DNA from: Actinoplanes sp. M2I2
GTDB lineage: Bacteria; Actinomycetota; Actinomycetes; Mycobacteriales; Micromonosporaceae
Direction of reading: 5' to 3'
Assembly: GCF_023544445.1 (NCBI RefSeq)
Contig: NZ_JALPVJ010000001.1
Span: forward strand, 124,001 to 188,000
DNA: 64,000 nt
Shown in pieces: positions 1-9,968 of this stretch. The stretch's first letter is position 1. The number at the start of each line of letters is the position of its first letter. The notes beneath the pieces were generated by a model. The model made no database searches and was not told the DNA's origin. It saw only the letters and a list, made by a program, of their open reading frames with translations. A program made the translations under genes and the position numbers.

Positions 1-202
1 GCGCCAGCCCGATCGCGAGCGCGGCCGTCACCGCGAGCACCCCGGCCGCCGACACCAACCGCGTCAGCGCCACCCGGGCGCGCGAACCGTGATCAGTCGA
101 ACCGTGACCAGTCGAACCGTGACCAGTCGAACCGTGACCCGACAAACCGTGATCAGGCGAACCGTGACCCGGCGTCCCCCGACCCAATACCCCTCGAACC
201 AT
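1..202 (-). CDS. N-terminus of an unknown membrane protein (runs off the window)
   Basis: Only the first 67 codons are present. The start ATG (200-202) has a strong GGGGAGG ribosome binding site 7 nt upstream. After about a dozen residues the protein has a run of five-residue repeats of the type HGSTG/HGSPD, encoded by 15-bp DNA repeats, and then a basic stretch followed by a hydrophobic segment (LVSAAGVLAVTAALAIGLA) that looks like a first transmembrane helix. Function cannot be assigned because the rest lies outside the window. The Gly/His/Ser-rich repeat would sit on the cytoplasmic side if the basic residues follow the positive-inside rule. Confidence 0.6.
   Translation of the reverse strand, partial: MVRGVLGRGTPGHGSPDHGLSGHGSTGHGSTGHGSTDHGSRARVALTRLVSAAGVLAVTAALAIGLA
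84..173. repeat. 15-bp tandem repeat, 6 copies, inside the partial coding region
   Basis: Six imperfect copies of GAACCGTGAYCAGTC in direct tandem. The period is a multiple of three, so copy-number change lengthens or shortens the HGSTG repeat of the minus-strand protein without shifting its frame. Confidence 0.85.
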
Positions 203-522
203 CGTCCGGCCTCCCCGCCCCGTGGTGGACATGGCTTCGCGCACCATTGGCCACTCCCGCGACAGTCCGTCGTGGAGCGACCGAGGCCTTCAGCCTTCCC
301 GAGCGGACGCCCGGGCGCATCTCAGGCCGGACGAATTGCTGCCATCCGGTGGATGACGTTCGACACTACGAGGGCCGTTGATCAGCGGGCCGAATAGTAC
401 CTACTGCCCGCAAGGGATGGGGGCCCGGTCACCCGCTCAGCGGATTTCACCACCGTTACGACGGCGGACGAATGGCGGACCGGGCCACCTATGCGATAAA
501 CAGGGACGTTTCAGGCGAAGTT
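203..522. other. Intergenic region with no supported gene
   Basis: About 320 bases between two minus-strand genes. It should hold the promoter of the partial gene at 1-202, but I see no convincing -35/-10 pair. Apparent reading frames here lack ribosome binding sites and recognisable products. Confidence 0.4.
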
Positions 523-1935
523 TCAGGCCGTGAGGCGGGCTCGCGCGGCCCGCAGCCGGGCCAGCGTGCGCTCGCGCCCGAGCACCTCGACCGACTCGAA
601 GAGCGGCAGCCCGACCGAGCGGCCGGTCACCGCGACGCGTACAGGCGCCTGGGTCTTGCCCAGCTTGAGCTCGCGAGCCAGGCCCACGGCCTCGAGCGCG
701 CCCTTGAGCGGCTCGGCCGCCCACTCCTCGAGCGCCTCGAATGCGGTCACCGTGGCGTCCAGGATGTCGCCGGCGCCCTCCTTCATGGCCTTGGCCCACG
801 ACGCCTCGTCGAAGGCCGGCTCGTCCAGGAAGAAGAAGTCGACGTACTCCACGATCTCGGCCAGCACCGCGATGCGGGTCTGGGCCAGCGGCGCGACGGC
901 GGTGAAGACGTCCACGTCGAAGGCGGCCGGGCTCCACGGCGGGGACGGGATCGTGTCGGTGCCGCTCAGCCACGGCGTGCAGAGCTGGATGAACTCCTCG
1001 ACCGAGAGCGCGCGGATGTAGTCGCCGTTGAAGGCCCGCAACTTCTTGATGTCGAAGAAGGCGGACGCGTGGTTGACGTCCTCGAGCCGGTACTCGTCCT
1101 CGATGACCTGCCACGGGACGATCTCGCGGTCGTCGCTGGGCGCCCAGCCGAGCAGCATCAGGTAGTTCTTCATCGCGGCGGCCAGGTAGCCCTCGTCGCG
1201 GTAGCTCTCCAGGGCCACCTTGTCGCGGCGCTTGGACAGCTTCTGCCGTTTCTCGTTGACGATGACCGGCACGTGGGCCCAGATCGGCGGGGTGTGGCCC
1301 AGCGCCTCCCACAGCAGCTGCTGCTTGGGCGTGTTGGGCAGGTGCTCCTCGGCCCGGATCACGTGGTTGATGCCCATGGTCATGTCGTCGACGACGTTGG
1401 CCAGCAGGAACAGCGGGGAGCCGTCGCTGCGGGCGATGACGAAGTCCTCGATCAGCTTGTTCTCGAAGGCGGGCTTGCCGCGCACCAGGTCGACCACCAC
1501 GGTCTCGCCCTCGTCGGGCGTGCGGAAGCGCAGCGCGTGGCCCTCGCCCGGCCCGAGCGCCCGGTCACGGCAGAAGCCGTCGTAGCCGGTGTGCTGGTTG
1601 CCGGTGCGGGCGATGACGTCCTCACGCTTGCAGTCGCAGTAGTAGGCCTTGCCCTCGCCGTAGAGCCGGGTGGCCGCGGCGATGTGGTCCTGCGCGTAGG
1701 ACGACTGGTAGTACGGCCCCTCGTACGACCCTCGTTCGATGCCGATCCAGTCGAGCGCCGAGAGGATGCCCTCGGTCCACTCGGGACGGTTGCGGGCGGC
1801 GTCGGTGTCCTCGATGCGCAGCACGAAGACGCCGTCATGCTGCTTGGCGTAGATCCAGTTCTGCAGCGCCGTACGGGCGCCGCCGACGTGGAACATGCCG
1901 GTCGGGGAGGGGGCGAAGCGTACTCGAACAGTCAC
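523..1935 (-). CDS. gltX: Glutamyl-tRNA synthetase (GluRS)
   Basis: Class I aminoacyl-tRNA synthetase that charges tRNA-Glu in the cytoplasm (non-discriminating forms also charge tRNA-Gln). The 470 residues match the family length. The N-terminus reads [19 protein letters not shown], in which HVGG is the HIGH signature; the KMSKS loop appears as KLSKRRDK near residue 240; a Cys pair (YYCDC) lies near residue 100, where many GluRS bind zinc. The C-terminal third is the helical anticodon-binding region. The start is GTG. The MFS gene upstream on the same strand ends 13 bases before it, so the two may be cotranscribed, although their functions are unrelated. Confidence 0.97.
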   Translation of the reverse strand: MTVRVRFAPSPTGMFHVGGARTALQNWIYAKQHDGVFVLRIEDTDAARNRPEWTEGILSALDWIGIERGSYEGPYYQSSYAQDHIAAATRLYGEGKAYYCDCKREDVIARTGNQHTGYDGFCRDRALGPGEGHALRFRTPDEGETVVVDLVRGKPAFENKLIEDFVIARSDGSPLFLLANVVDDMTMGINHVIRAEEHLPNTPKQQLLWEALGHTPPIWAHVPVIVNEKRQKLSKRRDKVALESYRDEGYLAAAMKNYLMLLGWAPSDDREIVPWQVIEDEYRLEDVNHASAFFDIKKLRAFNGDYIRALSVEEFIQLCTPWLSGTDTIPSPPWSPAAFDVDVFTAVAPLAQTRIAVLAEIVEYVDFFFLDEPAFDEASWAKAMKEGAGDILDATVTAFEALEEWAAEPLKGALEAVGLARELKLGKTQAPVRVAVTGRSVGLPLFESVEVLGRERTLARLRAARARLTA

Positions 1936-1948
1936 CCGCTAAGGGTAC

Positions 1949-3190
1949 CTACGCCACTGAGCGGATTTTCATCACCGCTACCGCACCCGCCAGGGTGACG
2001 ACGCCGGTGAGCCCGAACAGCGCCGGATAGCCGCCCAGGTGGGTGACGATCGGGGCGGCGAGCAGGGGGCCGAGCGCCTGGGGGGCGGCGCTCGCGATGT
2101 TGACCACGCCCAGATCGCGGGCCCGGTCGCCCTCCGACGGGAGCACCTGGGTGATCAGGGCGGTGTCGACGGCCAGATAGACCCCGTAGCCGGCCCCGAA
2201 CAGCAGCGAGGCGACGATCGAGACGGGCCAGGTCGGCCAGATCGCCAGCAGGGTGGCGGCGATCGTGATCAGCACGCCCGACCAGACCACGAAGATCTTG
2301 CGGCGGCCGAGGCGGTCGGAGAGCCAGCCGCCCAGCATCGCCGTGCCGATCATGCCCACCGTGTAGAGCAGGATCATGTACAGCAGGCCGGTGTCGGGGT
2401 CCTCGAGCTTGACCGCGTCGGTGAGGAAGTAGAGCAGGTAGAGCGTGCCGAGCGCGTTCCCCAGCTGCACCAGGAAGCGGGTGCCCCAGGCCCAGAGATA
2501 GTCGGGCTTGCCCCGCAGGTCGATCTTCCACCGGACCTTGACCTTGTGGTCGCCCGGGAGCGGGTCGTCCTGCGTGAGCAGGGCGAACGGGGTGGTCAGC
2601 ACGACCAGGCCCAGCCCCAGGGCGATGTACCCGGTGCCGATGTCCGTGAAGACGGCCGTGACCAGGATGGCTCCGATCACCAGGCCCAGCGCCTGTGGCA
2701 TGCCGATCCAGCCCGAGACCAGGCCGCGCTGCGCGACCGGGACCCGGTCGGGCACCGCCGCGGTCAGCGACGCGAGCATCGTGTTGATGCCGATCGTCAC
2801 GAAACACCAGGCCAGCGTCACGGTCAGCAGGTTCGGCGCCTCGGCCAGCACGGCGATGGCCAGCACCGAGATGATGCAGCCGCCCAGGGTCCAGACGTGC
2901 CGCCGGCCGTACGGGCGGCCGAACAGCTTGAGGCGGGTGCGGTCGGAGAGGGCCCCGGCGAGCGGGTTGACCACGATGGCGACGATCGCGCCGATGCCCG
3001 TGACCACGCCCAGCCAGAGCTCTTTGTTGTCCGGGGCGATGTCGGCGACCTGCATCGGCAGCAGGATCTGGATCGGCGTGAAGTAGGCCATCCAGAGACC
3101 GAGGTTGGCCGCGAAGAGCAGGCCGATCCAGGAGCGGCGTACCGGCTCGACCGGGGTGGCGAGGACCGGAACTCCGTGCGCGACGGCCAT
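1949..3190 (-). CDS. MFS transporter
   Basis: A 413-residue integral membrane protein with about 12 hydrophobic helices. The MFS loop between helices 2 and 3 appears as NPLAGALSDRTRLKLFGRPYG and its counterpart in the second half as GGWLSDRLGRRK. The long basic insert in the first loop resembles sugar-cation symporter-like MFS proteins, but the substrate cannot be read from sequence. The ATG start (3188-3190) has a GAGGAGG ribosome binding site. No regulator lies adjacent on the same strand. Confidence 0.85.
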   Translation of the reverse strand: MAVAHGVPVLATPVEPVRRSWIGLLFAANLGLWMAYFTPIQILLPMQVADIAPDNKELWLGVVTGIGAIVAIVVNPLAGALSDRTRLKLFGRPYGRRHVWTLGGCIISVLAIAVLAEAPNLLTVTLAWCFVTIGINTMLASLTAAVPDRVPVAQRGLVSGWIGMPQALGLVIGAILVTAVFTDIGTGYIALGLGLVVLTTPFALLTQDDPLPGDHKVKVRWKIDLRGKPDYLWAWGTRFLVQLGNALGTLYLLYFLTDAVKLEDPDTGLLYMILLYTVGMIGTAMLGGWLSDRLGRRKIFVVWSGVLITIAATLLAIWPTWPVSIVASLLFGAGYGVYLAVDTALITQVLPSEGDRARDLGVVNIASAAPQALGPLLAAPIVTHLGGYPALFGLTGVVTLAGAVAVMKIRSVA

Positions 3191-3316
3191 CCGGCCTCCT
3201 CGAAAGGTGAAATTTCCTCGGAGATTAGAGGATCACAGACCCCTCGGGAAGGCCTGCGGCCACCCACTTCGGCAGCTTACGGATAAGGGGGACGAGTGGT
3301 CCAGACCCTGTGTCAT

Positions 3317-3365
3317 TTGACCGGTGCTGTGGGTAGCGGTAATTTACCGAACGGCTAATTAACCG
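3317..3365 (+). promoter_or_regulatory. Promoter with two palindromic operators upstream of the reductase-ArsR pair
   Basis: A TTGACC box (3317-3322), a 17-bp spacer and TAATTT (3340-3345) form a good sigma70-type promoter. CGGTAATTTACCG (3337-3349), a perfect 13-bp palindrome, covers the -10 box, and the near-palindrome CGGCTAATTAACCG (3352-3365) follows it. Two AT-rich inverted repeats over the promoter are what an ArsR-type repressor encoded in the same operon would use; binding by that repressor is inference. Confidence 0.65.
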
Positions 3366-3395
3366 GCGAGTAAAACAACCAGCTAGGGGTCAGGC

Positions 3396-3929
3396 ATGGG
3401 GAAAATCATCGCGGTGGAGTACGTGACCCTCGACGGGGTCTTCGAGGAGCCGGGCTGGAGCGGGCCGTACTTCAACGACGAGCTCGGCGCCTGGCAGGAC
3501 GCGAATCTGCGGGAGGCCGACGCGCTGCTGCTCGGCCGTAAGACGTACGAGGGCTTCAAGGCGGCCTGGCCGCAGATGGAGGCCGAGACCGGGCACTTCG
3601 GCGTCAAGATGAACTCGATGCCCAAGCACGTGGCCACCACCACGCTCACCGAGCCGGAGTGGAACGCGACCTTCCTGCGGGGCGAGGTCGCCGACGCCGT
3701 CCGAGAGCTCAAGGCCGGCCCGGCTTCGCTGCTCATCAACGGCAGCGCCGACCTGGTCAACTATCTGACCCGGCACAACCTGATCGACGAGTACCGCATC
3801 ATGATCTTCCCCGTCGTGCAGGGCGAGGGTCGCAAGCTCTGGGCCGACGGCACCAAGATCGCGCTGTCGCTCACCGGCACCTGGCAGACCACGACCGGCG
3901 TCGACGTGGTCACCTACGTCCCGGCCTGA
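3396..3929 (+). CDS. RibD C-terminal / dihydrofolate reductase-like protein
   Basis: A 177-residue protein of the RibD_C family, the fold shared by dihydrofolate reductase and the riboflavin reductase domain. It starts KIIAVEYVTLDGVFEEPG, has LLGRKTYEGF near residue 48 and NGSADLVNYLTRHNLIDEYR near residue 120, all typical of stand-alone dihydrofolate reductase family proteins. An NADPH-dependent reductase activity is expected from the family; the substrate is unknown. The stop codon overlaps the ATG of the ArsR gene (TGATG), so the two are translationally coupled and probably controlled by the operators just upstream. Confidence 0.85.
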   Translation: MGKIIAVEYVTLDGVFEEPGWSGPYFNDELGAWQDANLREADALLLGRKTYEGFKAAWPQMEAETGHFGVKMNSMPKHVATTTLTEPEWNATFLRGEVADAVRELKAGPASLLINGSADLVNYLTRHNLIDEYRIMIFPVVQGEGRKLWADGTKIALSLTGTWQTTTGVDVVTYVPA

Positions 3930-4240
3930 TGAGCGAGGTGGCCGCCGATCGGCTGAGTGCCGTCTTCGCGGCGCTGGCGGATCCCACGCGCCGGGCCGTC
4001 CTGGCCCGGCTCGCCGAGGGGCCGGCCACGGTCAACGAGATCGCCGAGCCGTTCGCCATGACCCTGCCGGCGGTCTCCAAGCACCTCAAGGTGCTGGAAC
4101 GAGCCGGTCTGATCTCGCGGGGGCGGCAGGCGCAGTGGCGGCCGTGCCGGCTCGAGGCCGAGCCGCTGCGGGCCGCCGACGAGTGGATGAGCCGCTACCG
4201 GGTGTTCTGGGAGGGCGCCGACGCGGCCGGCCCGGGCTGA
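3929..4240 (+). CDS. ArsR-family transcriptional regulator
   Basis: A 103-residue winged-helix repressor. FAALADPTRRAVLARLAEGP is the usual ArsR N-terminal helix pair, and LPAVSKHLKVLERAGLIS is the recognition helix and wing. No metal-binding ELCVCDL-type motif is present, so it belongs with the non-metal ArsR regulators that control neighbouring small-molecule genes. It is coupled to the reductase-like gene by a one-base overlap and probably represses the shared promoter. Confidence 0.9.
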   Translation: MSEVAADRLSAVFAALADPTRRAVLARLAEGPATVNEIAEPFAMTLPAVSKHLKVLERAGLISRGRQAQWRPCRLEAEPLRAADEWMSRYRVFWEGADAAGPG

Positions 4241-4249
4241 GACGGCAAG

Positions 4250-4279
4250 GCCGGACCCGCCCCGAGGGGCGGATCCGGC
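4250..4279. terminator. Bidirectional stem-loop between convergent arsR-type gene and aceE
   Basis: GCCGGA-c-CCGCCCC / GGGGCGG-a-TCCGGC forms a long GC stem with one bulge per arm and a tiny loop, exactly between two convergent genes. There is no T-tract on the plus strand. Confidence 0.7.
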
Positions 4280-4297
4280 GTTGGTGTCCCGTTCAGC

Positions 4298-7036
4298 TCA
4301 GCTGTCGCCGCCGGTCTCGCCGACCGGAGCCGCGTTCACGTCGTCGATCGCGTACTTCTTGGCCGCCTCGGCCGGCACGTGCGACGGCACCTTGCCGCGC
4401 AGGGCCAGCTGACGCAGCGTGGCCACGACCACCGACTCGGCATCCACGTTGAAGTGGCGCCGCAGCGCGTGCCGGGTGTCGCTCATGCCGAAGCCGTCGG
4501 TGCCCAGCGACGTGTAGTCGTTCGGCACCCACCGCGAGATCAGGTCGGGCACCGCGCGCATGAAGTCGCTGACCGCGATGACCGGGCCCTCGGTGCCCTC
4601 GAGCTTCGTCTGGATGTACGGCTTGCGGGGCTCGTCGCCGACGTGGAGCAGGTTGTGCTCCTCGGCCTCGACCGCGTCGCGGCGCAGCTCGGTCCACGAG
4701 GTGACCGACCAGACGTCCGCGCTGACCCCCCAGTCCTGGGCGAGCAGGTTCTGGGCCTTGAGCGCCCAGGCCAGGCCGGTGCCGGAGGCCAGCAGCTGCG
4801 CCTTCGGGCCGGTGCTCTCGGCGGCCGGCGCGTACCGGTAGATGCCCTTGAGCAGGCCCTCCACGTCGAGGTCAGCCGGCTCGGCGGGCTGCACGGCCGG
4901 CTCGTTGTAGACGGTGAGGTAGTAGAAGATGTTCTCCTGCTTCTCGCCGTACATGCGGTGCAGGCCGTCCTCGACGATGTGCGCGATCTCGAACGCGAAC
5001 GCCGGGTCGTAGGCCACCACGGCCGGGTTCGTCGCCGCGATGAGCAGCGAGTGACCGTCCTCGTGCTGCAGGCCCTCACCGTTGAGCGTGGTCCGCCCGG
5101 CGGTGGCCCCCAGCAGGAAGCCGCGGGTCATCTGGTCGGCCGCGGCCCACAGCTCGTCGGCCGTGCGCTGGAACCCGAACATCGAGTAGAAGATGTAGAG
5201 CGGGATCATCGGCTCGTCGTGGGTGGCGTACGACGTGCCGGCGGCGATGAAGCTCGCGGTCGACCCGGCCTCGTTGATCCCCTCGTGCAGGATCTGGCCG
5301 TTGGTCGCCTCCTTGTACGACAGGAAGAGCTCGCGGTCGACCGACGTGTAGGTCTGGCCGTGCGGCGAGTAGATCTTCTTGGTCGGGAAGAGCGAGTCCA
5401 TGCCGAACGTGCGGGCCTCGTCCGGGATGATCGGCACCCACCGGGCGCCGAACTCCTTGTCCTTCATGAGGTCCTTGAGCAGCCGGACGAACGCCATCGT
5501 GGTGGCGATCTTCTGCTTGCCGCTGCCCCGCTTGACGTCGCCGAACGCCTTCGAGTCCGGGATCTTCAGCGACTTGGCCGTGGTGCGCCGCGACGGGATG
5601 GACCCGCCCAGCTCCCGGCGCCGCTCGAGCATGTACTGCATCTCGTCGGACTTCTCGCCGGGGTGGAAGTACGGCGGGAGGTACGGGTTGTCCTCGAGCT
5701 GCTTGTCGCTGATGTCCAGGTAGAGCCGATCGCGGAAGCCCTTGAGGTCGTCCAGCGTCAGCTTCTTCATCTGGTGGGTGGCGTTGCGGGCCTCGAAGTG
5801 CGAGCCCAGCGTCCAGCCCTTGATCGTGTGCGCGAGGATCACGGTCGGCTGGCCGGTGTGCTCGGTGGCCGCCTTGTACGCCGCGTACAGCTTCTTGTAG
5901 TCGTGGCCGCCGCGCTTGAGGTTCCAGACCTCGTCGTCGGACATGCCCTCGACCAGCTTGCGGGTGCGCGGGTCCCGGCCGAAGAAGTTCTCCCGCACGT
6001 ACGCGCCGGACTCGCCCTTGTAGGTCTGGAAGTCGCCGTCGGGCGTGACGTTCATGAGGTTGACCAGCGCACCGTCGGTGTCGGCGGCCAGCAGCGGGTC
6101 CCACTCCCGGCCCCAGACGACCTTGATGACGTTCCAGCCCGCACCGCGGAAGAACGACTCGAGCTCCTGGATGACCTTGCCGTTGCCGCGCACCGGGCCG
6201 TCGAGCCGCTGCAGGTTGCAGTTGATGACGAAGGTGAGGTTGTCGAGCTCCTCGCGGGCGGCCAGGCCGATCGCGCCGAGCGACTCGACCTCGTCCATCT
6301 CGCCGTCGCCCAGGAACGCCCAGACGTGCTGCTGGCTGGTGTCCTTGATGCCGCGGTTCTGCAGGTAGCGGTTGTAGCGCGCCTGGTAGATCGCGTTCAG
6401 CGGGCCGAGGCCCATGCTGACCGTGGGGAACTCCCAGAAATTGGGCATCAGCCGCGGGTGCGGGTACGACGGCAGGCTGTTCGGGGCGTGGGACAGCTCT
6501 TGGCGGAAACCGTCGAGCTGGTCGGTGGTGAGCCGGCCCTCGAGGTAAGCCCGCGCGTACATGCCCGGGGAGGCGTGACCCTGATAGAAGATGTGGTCGC
6601 CACCGCCCGGGTGGTCCTTGCCCCGGAAGAAGTGGTTCATGCCGACCTCGTAGAGGCTGGCGCTCGACGCGTACGTCGAGATGTGGCCGCCCACGCCGAT
6701 CTCGGGCCGCTGGGCACGGTGCACCAGCATGGCCGCGTTCCACCGGATGTACGCCCGGATGCGCCGCTCCACGAACTCGTCGCCGGGGAACCAGGGTTCC
6801 TGCTCGGGCGGGATCGTGTTGATGTAGTCCGTGGAGGTCAGGGGCGGAACGCCGACCTGTCGCTCCCGGGCCCGTTCGAGCAGGCGCAACATAACGTAAC
6901 GGGCTCTCTTGACGCCGCGTTCGTCGATGACTCCGTCGAGCGACTCGACCCACTCATTGGTTTCTTCGGGGTCGATGTCCGGAAGCTGGCTCGGCAGGCC
7001 GTCACTGATCACCGGGCGCTTGCGCTCCGTGGCCAC
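4298..7036 (-). CDS. aceE: Pyruvate dehydrogenase E1 component, homodimeric type
   Basis: Thiamine-diphosphate-dependent decarboxylase of the pyruvate dehydrogenase complex (pyruvate to acetyl-lipoyl-E2). It has the full length of the single-chain E1 (about 910 residues). Early motifs [20 protein letters not shown] and [19 protein letters not shown] match the family, and GDGEMDE with [11 protein letters not shown] further on is the TPP/Mg2+ motif. I prefer the GTG at 7034-7036 (VATERKRP), which is 6 nt from AAGAGGA; an ATG two codons upstream (7042) abuts that site. An open frame continues to 7105. E2 and E3 genes are not in this window. Confidence 0.96.
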   Translation of the reverse strand: MATERKRPVISDGLPSQLPDIDPEETNEWVESLDGVIDERGVKRARYVMLRLLERARERQVGVPPLTSTDYINTIPPEQEPWFPGDEFVERRIRAYIRWNAAMLVHRAQRPEIGVGGHISTYASSASLYEVGMNHFFRGKDHPGGGDHIFYQGHASPGMYARAYLEGRLTTDQLDGFRQELSHAPNSLPSYPHPRLMPNFWEFPTVSMGLGPLNAIYQARYNRYLQNRGIKDTSQQHVWAFLGDGEMDEVESLGAIGLAAREELDNLTFVINCNLQRLDGPVRGNGKVIQELESFFRGAGWNVIKVVWGREWDPLLAADTDGALVNLMNVTPDGDFQTYKGESGAYVRENFFGRDPRTRKLVEGMSDDEVWNLKRGGHDYKKLYAAYKAATEHTGQPTVILAHTIKGWTLGSHFEARNATHQMKKLTLDDLKGFRDRLYLDISDKQLEDNPYLPPYFHPGEKSDEMQYMLERRRELGGSIPSRRTTAKSLKIPDSKAFGDVKRGSGKQKIATTMAFVRLLKDLMKDKEFGARWVPIIPDEARTFGMDSLFPTKKIYSPHGQTYTSVDRELFLSYKEATNGQILHEGINEAGSTASFIAAGTSYATHDEPMIPLYIFYSMFGFQRTADELWAAADQMTRGFLLGATAGRTTLNGEGLQHEDGHSLLIAATNPAVVAYDPAFAFEIAHIVEDGLHRMYGEKQENIFYYLTVYNEPAVQPAEPADLDVEGLLKGIYRYAPAAESTGPKAQLLASGTGLAWALKAQNLLAQDWGVSADVWSVTSWTELRRDAVEAEEHNLLHVGDEPRKPYIQTKLEGTEGPVIAVSDFMRAVPDLISRWVPNDYTSLGTDGFGMSDTRHALRRHFNVDAESVVVATLRQLALRGKVPSHVPAEAAKKYAIDDVNAAPVGETGGDS

Positions 7037-7194
7037 AGGCATTCCTCTTGGTCGGGTGTCGGAACCGAGCGGCCCATTGTGTGAGTCGCGCGGGTGTAAC
7101 TCCATCCTGCCCCTTCGCCGTGCGCATCGTCACGCCTACCGTGCGGGCGGCGATCCGGGACACATCGGTTACCGATGAGTAACTATTCGGTGAC

Positions 7195-7599
7195 TCAACC
7201 GGGCAGAAAGCTGAACCGTACCTGGCGCTCCGGGTTGTCGCCGTTGGTGTCCACCAGGCAGACCGACTGCCAGGTGCCCAGGGCCATCCGGCCGCCGATC
7301 ACCGGCACCGACGCGTACGGCGGGATCCAGGCCGGCAGCACGTGATCACGGCCGTGTCCCCGGGAGCCGTGCCGGTGCCGCCAGCGGTCCTCGGCCGGCA
7401 GCAGCTGGTCGATCGCGGCCAGCAGATCGTCGTCCGAACCGGCGCCGGTCTCGATGATCGCCAGACCGGCCGTCGCGTGCGGCACGAAGATGTGCAGCAG
7501 CCCGTCCCCTTCGGACTCGACGAACCGTTCGGCCTCACGGGTGATGTCCCGCACCACGGGACGCGACCCGGTCCGAACCGTGATCACTTCGGTACGCAT
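7195..7599 (-). CDS. YjbQ / UPF0047 family protein
   Basis: A 134-residue beta-rich protein of the YjbQ family (secondary thiamine-phosphate synthase-like). Signatures are HIFVPHATAGLAIIETGAG near residue 45 and a Gly-Thr-Trp-Gln motif (LGTWQSVCLVDTNG) near the end. The usual HxxxDxN-like histidine cluster is partly visible as RWRHRHGSRGHG. The ATG at 7597-7599 was chosen because upstream codons overlap the promoter region of the divergent E1 gene. Physiological role is uncertain; weak thiamine-phosphate synthase activity has been reported for family members. Confidence 0.85.
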   Translation of the reverse strand: MRTEVITVRTGSRPVVRDITREAERFVESEGDGLLHIFVPHATAGLAIIETGAGSDDDLLAAIDQLLPAEDRWRHRHGSRGHGRDHVLPAWIPPYASVPVIGGRMALGTWQSVCLVDTNGDNPERQVRFSFLPG

Positions 7600-7712
7600 G
7601 GCCCGAGTCTGCCAGCTTGCCCGGCGAGCCTTCGCAGGTCCCGGCACGTGTGGCCGGGCACGAGGCGATTTGCGGCGTGGCGGGGCGCGCACGGGTGGGC
7701 AATGCTGGTCCG

Positions 7713-9968
7713 GTGACCACCCCGCAGAACCTCGATGAGCGCTTCCGCAATGCGGTCATGGGACTCCGCCGGTCCGAGCCGACCCAGGCCGCTCCGGACG
7801 GCCGCCGGCCGCCCGGCGATGCCGTCCGCGACGGTTCCACCCTGACCGGCGCCCGCGCCCTCGAGTTGTTCGACGCCCAGCTCGCCAGCCGCCACCTCGA
7901 CCTCGCCGCCCGCTGGCTGCGCAGCTTCAACGAGGGCTTCTACACCATCGGATCGTCCGGTCACGAGGGCAACGCGGCCGTGGCCGCCGCGCTGCTGCCG
8001 ACCGACCCGGCTCTGCTGCACTACCGGTCGGCCGCGTTCTTCTGCGCCCGGGCCAAGAGCTTGACCGACGCCGCGCGGGACGTGCTGCGCGGCGTCGTCG
8101 CGTCCTCCCGCGACCCGATCGCCGGCGGCCGGCACAAGGTCTTCGGCAGCGCCGACCTCAACATCGTCCCGACCACCTCCACCGTGGCGTCCCACCTGCC
8201 CCGGGCCGTCGGGCTCGCGTACTCGCTGTCCCGGGCGCTCCCGGACAGCCGGTGGACGCGCGACGCGATCGCCGTGGCCTCGTTCGGCGACGCCTCGGCC
8301 AACCACGCCGCGGCCACCGCGGCGCTCAACTCGGCCGGGTGGTTCGACCACTCCGGCGTACGGCTGCCCCTGCTCCTGATCTGCGAGGACAACGGCCTGG
8401 GCATCAGCGTCCCCACGCCCGACGGGTGGATGGCGGCCATGCTGGGGTCGCGCCCAGGGCTGCGCTACACAGCGGCCGACGGCTGTGATCTGGCGGCCAC
8501 CTACGACGCCGCGACCGAGGCCGTGGGTTACGTGCGCCGTGAGCGCCGACCCGCCGTGCTGCACCTGTCGACCGTACGACTCATGGGACACGCCGGAGCC
8601 GACGCCGAGGTCGCCTACCGCACCACCGACGAGATCAACCGCGACCTGGAGCGCGACCCGCTGATCGGCACGGCCCGGCTGCTGGTCGAGGCCGGCCTGC
8701 TCGGGCCCGACGAGGTGATCACCCGCTACGACGAGGTCGGCTGGCAGGTGCGCAAGGTGGCCGAGGAGGTGCTGGGCGAACCCAAGCTGGCCGGAGTGGC
8801 CGAGATCGTCGCGCCGCTCGCCCCGCGCCGCCCCCTGCGCGCGGCCCACGAGATCACCGAGGTGGCCTCGCGCGCCCTCGGTCCCGGCGCCGCGGCCCGC
8901 TCCCGGGCGTTCGGCGGCAAACTGCCCGAGCAGTCCGGCCCGCTCACGCTCGCCCAGACCATCAACGCGACGCTGACCGACGCTCTGGCCTACCACCCCG
9001 GCGTCCTGGTCTTCGGGGAGGACGTGGGGCGCAAGGGCGGCGTCTACGGGGTCACCAAGCACCTGCAGGAGCGGTTCGGCGACGATCGGGTCTTCGACAC
9101 CCTGCTCGACGAGACGACGATCCTTGGGCTGGCCCTCGGCGCCGGGCTCGACGGGCAGCTCCCGGTGCCCGAGATCCAGTATCTGGCCTACCTGCACAAC
9201 GCCGAGGACCAGCTGCGCGGCGAGGCGGCCACCATGTCGTTCTTCTCGTCCGGGGCCTACCGCAACCCGATGGTCGTGCGGGTCGCCGGGCTCGCCTACC
9301 AGCAGTCCTTCGGCGGGCACTTCCACAACGACAACTCGGTCGCCGTGCTGCGCGACATCCCCGGCCTGGTGCTGGCCGTGCCCAGCCGGCCCGGCGACGC
9401 GGCCCCCATGCTGCGGTCCTGCCTGGCCTCGGCGGCCTCGGACGGCACCGTCTGCGTCTTCCTCGAGCCGATCGCGCTCTACCACACCCGCGACCTCTAC
9501 GAGCAGGGCGACAACGAGTGGCTGGCGCCCTACGCCGGCCCGGCCGCGTGGGCCACCGAGCACGTGCCGATCGGCCGGGCCCGCACCTACCCGGTCGGCG
9601 ACGCGGCGGACCTGACCATCATCACGTACGGCAACGGGCTGCGCATGTCGCTGCGTGTGGCCGCCCGTCTGGCCGAGCAGGGTTACGGATCCCGAGTGGT
9701 GGACCTCCGCTGGTTGAGTCCGCTACCGGTCAACGATCTGGTCCGCGAAGCCGCCGCCACCGGCCGCGTGCTGATCGTCGACGAGACCCGCCGATCGGGC
9801 GGCGTGGGCGAGGGAGTTCTGGCCGCCCTGGTCGATGGCGGTTTCGTCGGCGCCGCTCGCCGTATCGCATCGGCCGATTCACTGATTCCGCTGGGTCCGG
9901 CAGCACAGCATGTGCTGGTAGGGGAGGATGCCATCACACAGGGTGCCCACGCCCTGCTGGCGCGGTAA
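7713..9968 (+). CDS. Fused 2-oxoacid dehydrogenase E1 (alpha + beta in one chain)
   Basis: About 751 residues. The N-terminal half is E1-alpha-like, with FNEGFYTIGSSGHEG and a TPP motif of the form GDAS...N (SFGDASANHAAATAALNS, then CEDNGLGIS). The C-terminal half is E1-beta-like, with ALAYHPGVLVFGEDVG, the pyrimidine-binding domain, and a C-terminal domain ending with VLIVDETRRSGGVGEGVL. It would decarboxylate a 2-oxoacid (branched-chain type is most likely) for an E2 partner not present here. The GTG at 7713 is chosen because the frame upstream runs toward the divergent YjbQ gene; no clear ribosome binding site is seen. Confidence 0.85.
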   Translation: MTTPQNLDERFRNAVMGLRRSEPTQAAPDGRRPPGDAVRDGSTLTGARALELFDAQLASRHLDLAARWLRSFNEGFYTIGSSGHEGNAAVAAALLPTDPALLHYRSAAFFCARAKSLTDAARDVLRGVVASSRDPIAGGRHKVFGSADLNIVPTTSTVASHLPRAVGLAYSLSRALPDSRWTRDAIAVASFGDASANHAAATAALNSAGWFDHSGVRLPLLLICEDNGLGISVPTPDGWMAAMLGSRPGLRYTAADGCDLAATYDAATEAVGYVRRERRPAVLHLSTVRLMGHAGADAEVAYRTTDEINRDLERDPLIGTARLLVEAGLLGPDEVITRYDEVGWQVRKVAEEVLGEPKLAGVAEIVAPLAPRRPLRAAHEITEVASRALGPGAAARSRAFGGKLPEQSGPLTLAQTINATLTDALAYHPGVLVFGEDVGRKGGVYGVTKHLQERFGDDRVFDTLLDETTILGLALGAGLDGQLPVPEIQYLAYLHNAEDQLRGEAATMSFFSSGAYRNPMVVRVAGLAYQQSFGGHFHNDNSVAVLRDIPGLVLAVPSRPGDAAPMLRSCLASAASDGTVCVFLEPIALYHTRDLYEQGDNEWLAPYAGPAAWATEHVPIGRARTYPVGDAADLTIITYGNGLRMSLRVAARLAEQGYGSRVVDLRWLSPLPVNDLVREAAATGRVLIVDETRRSGGVGEGVLAALVDGGFVGAARRIASADSLIPLGPAAQHVLVGEDAITQGAHALLAR

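Noticed and set aside
437..470. Resemblance between the region near 437-460 and the end of the MFS gene near 1955 (GCGGATTT, CACCGTTAC/CACCGCTAC)
   Set aside because: Only about 25 bases with gaps; too weak to claim a duplication.
2039..3286. Plus-strand open frame over the MFS transporter rich in Asp, Gln, Arg
   Set aside because: High-GC shadow; the minus strand encodes clear membrane helices with a ribosome binding site.
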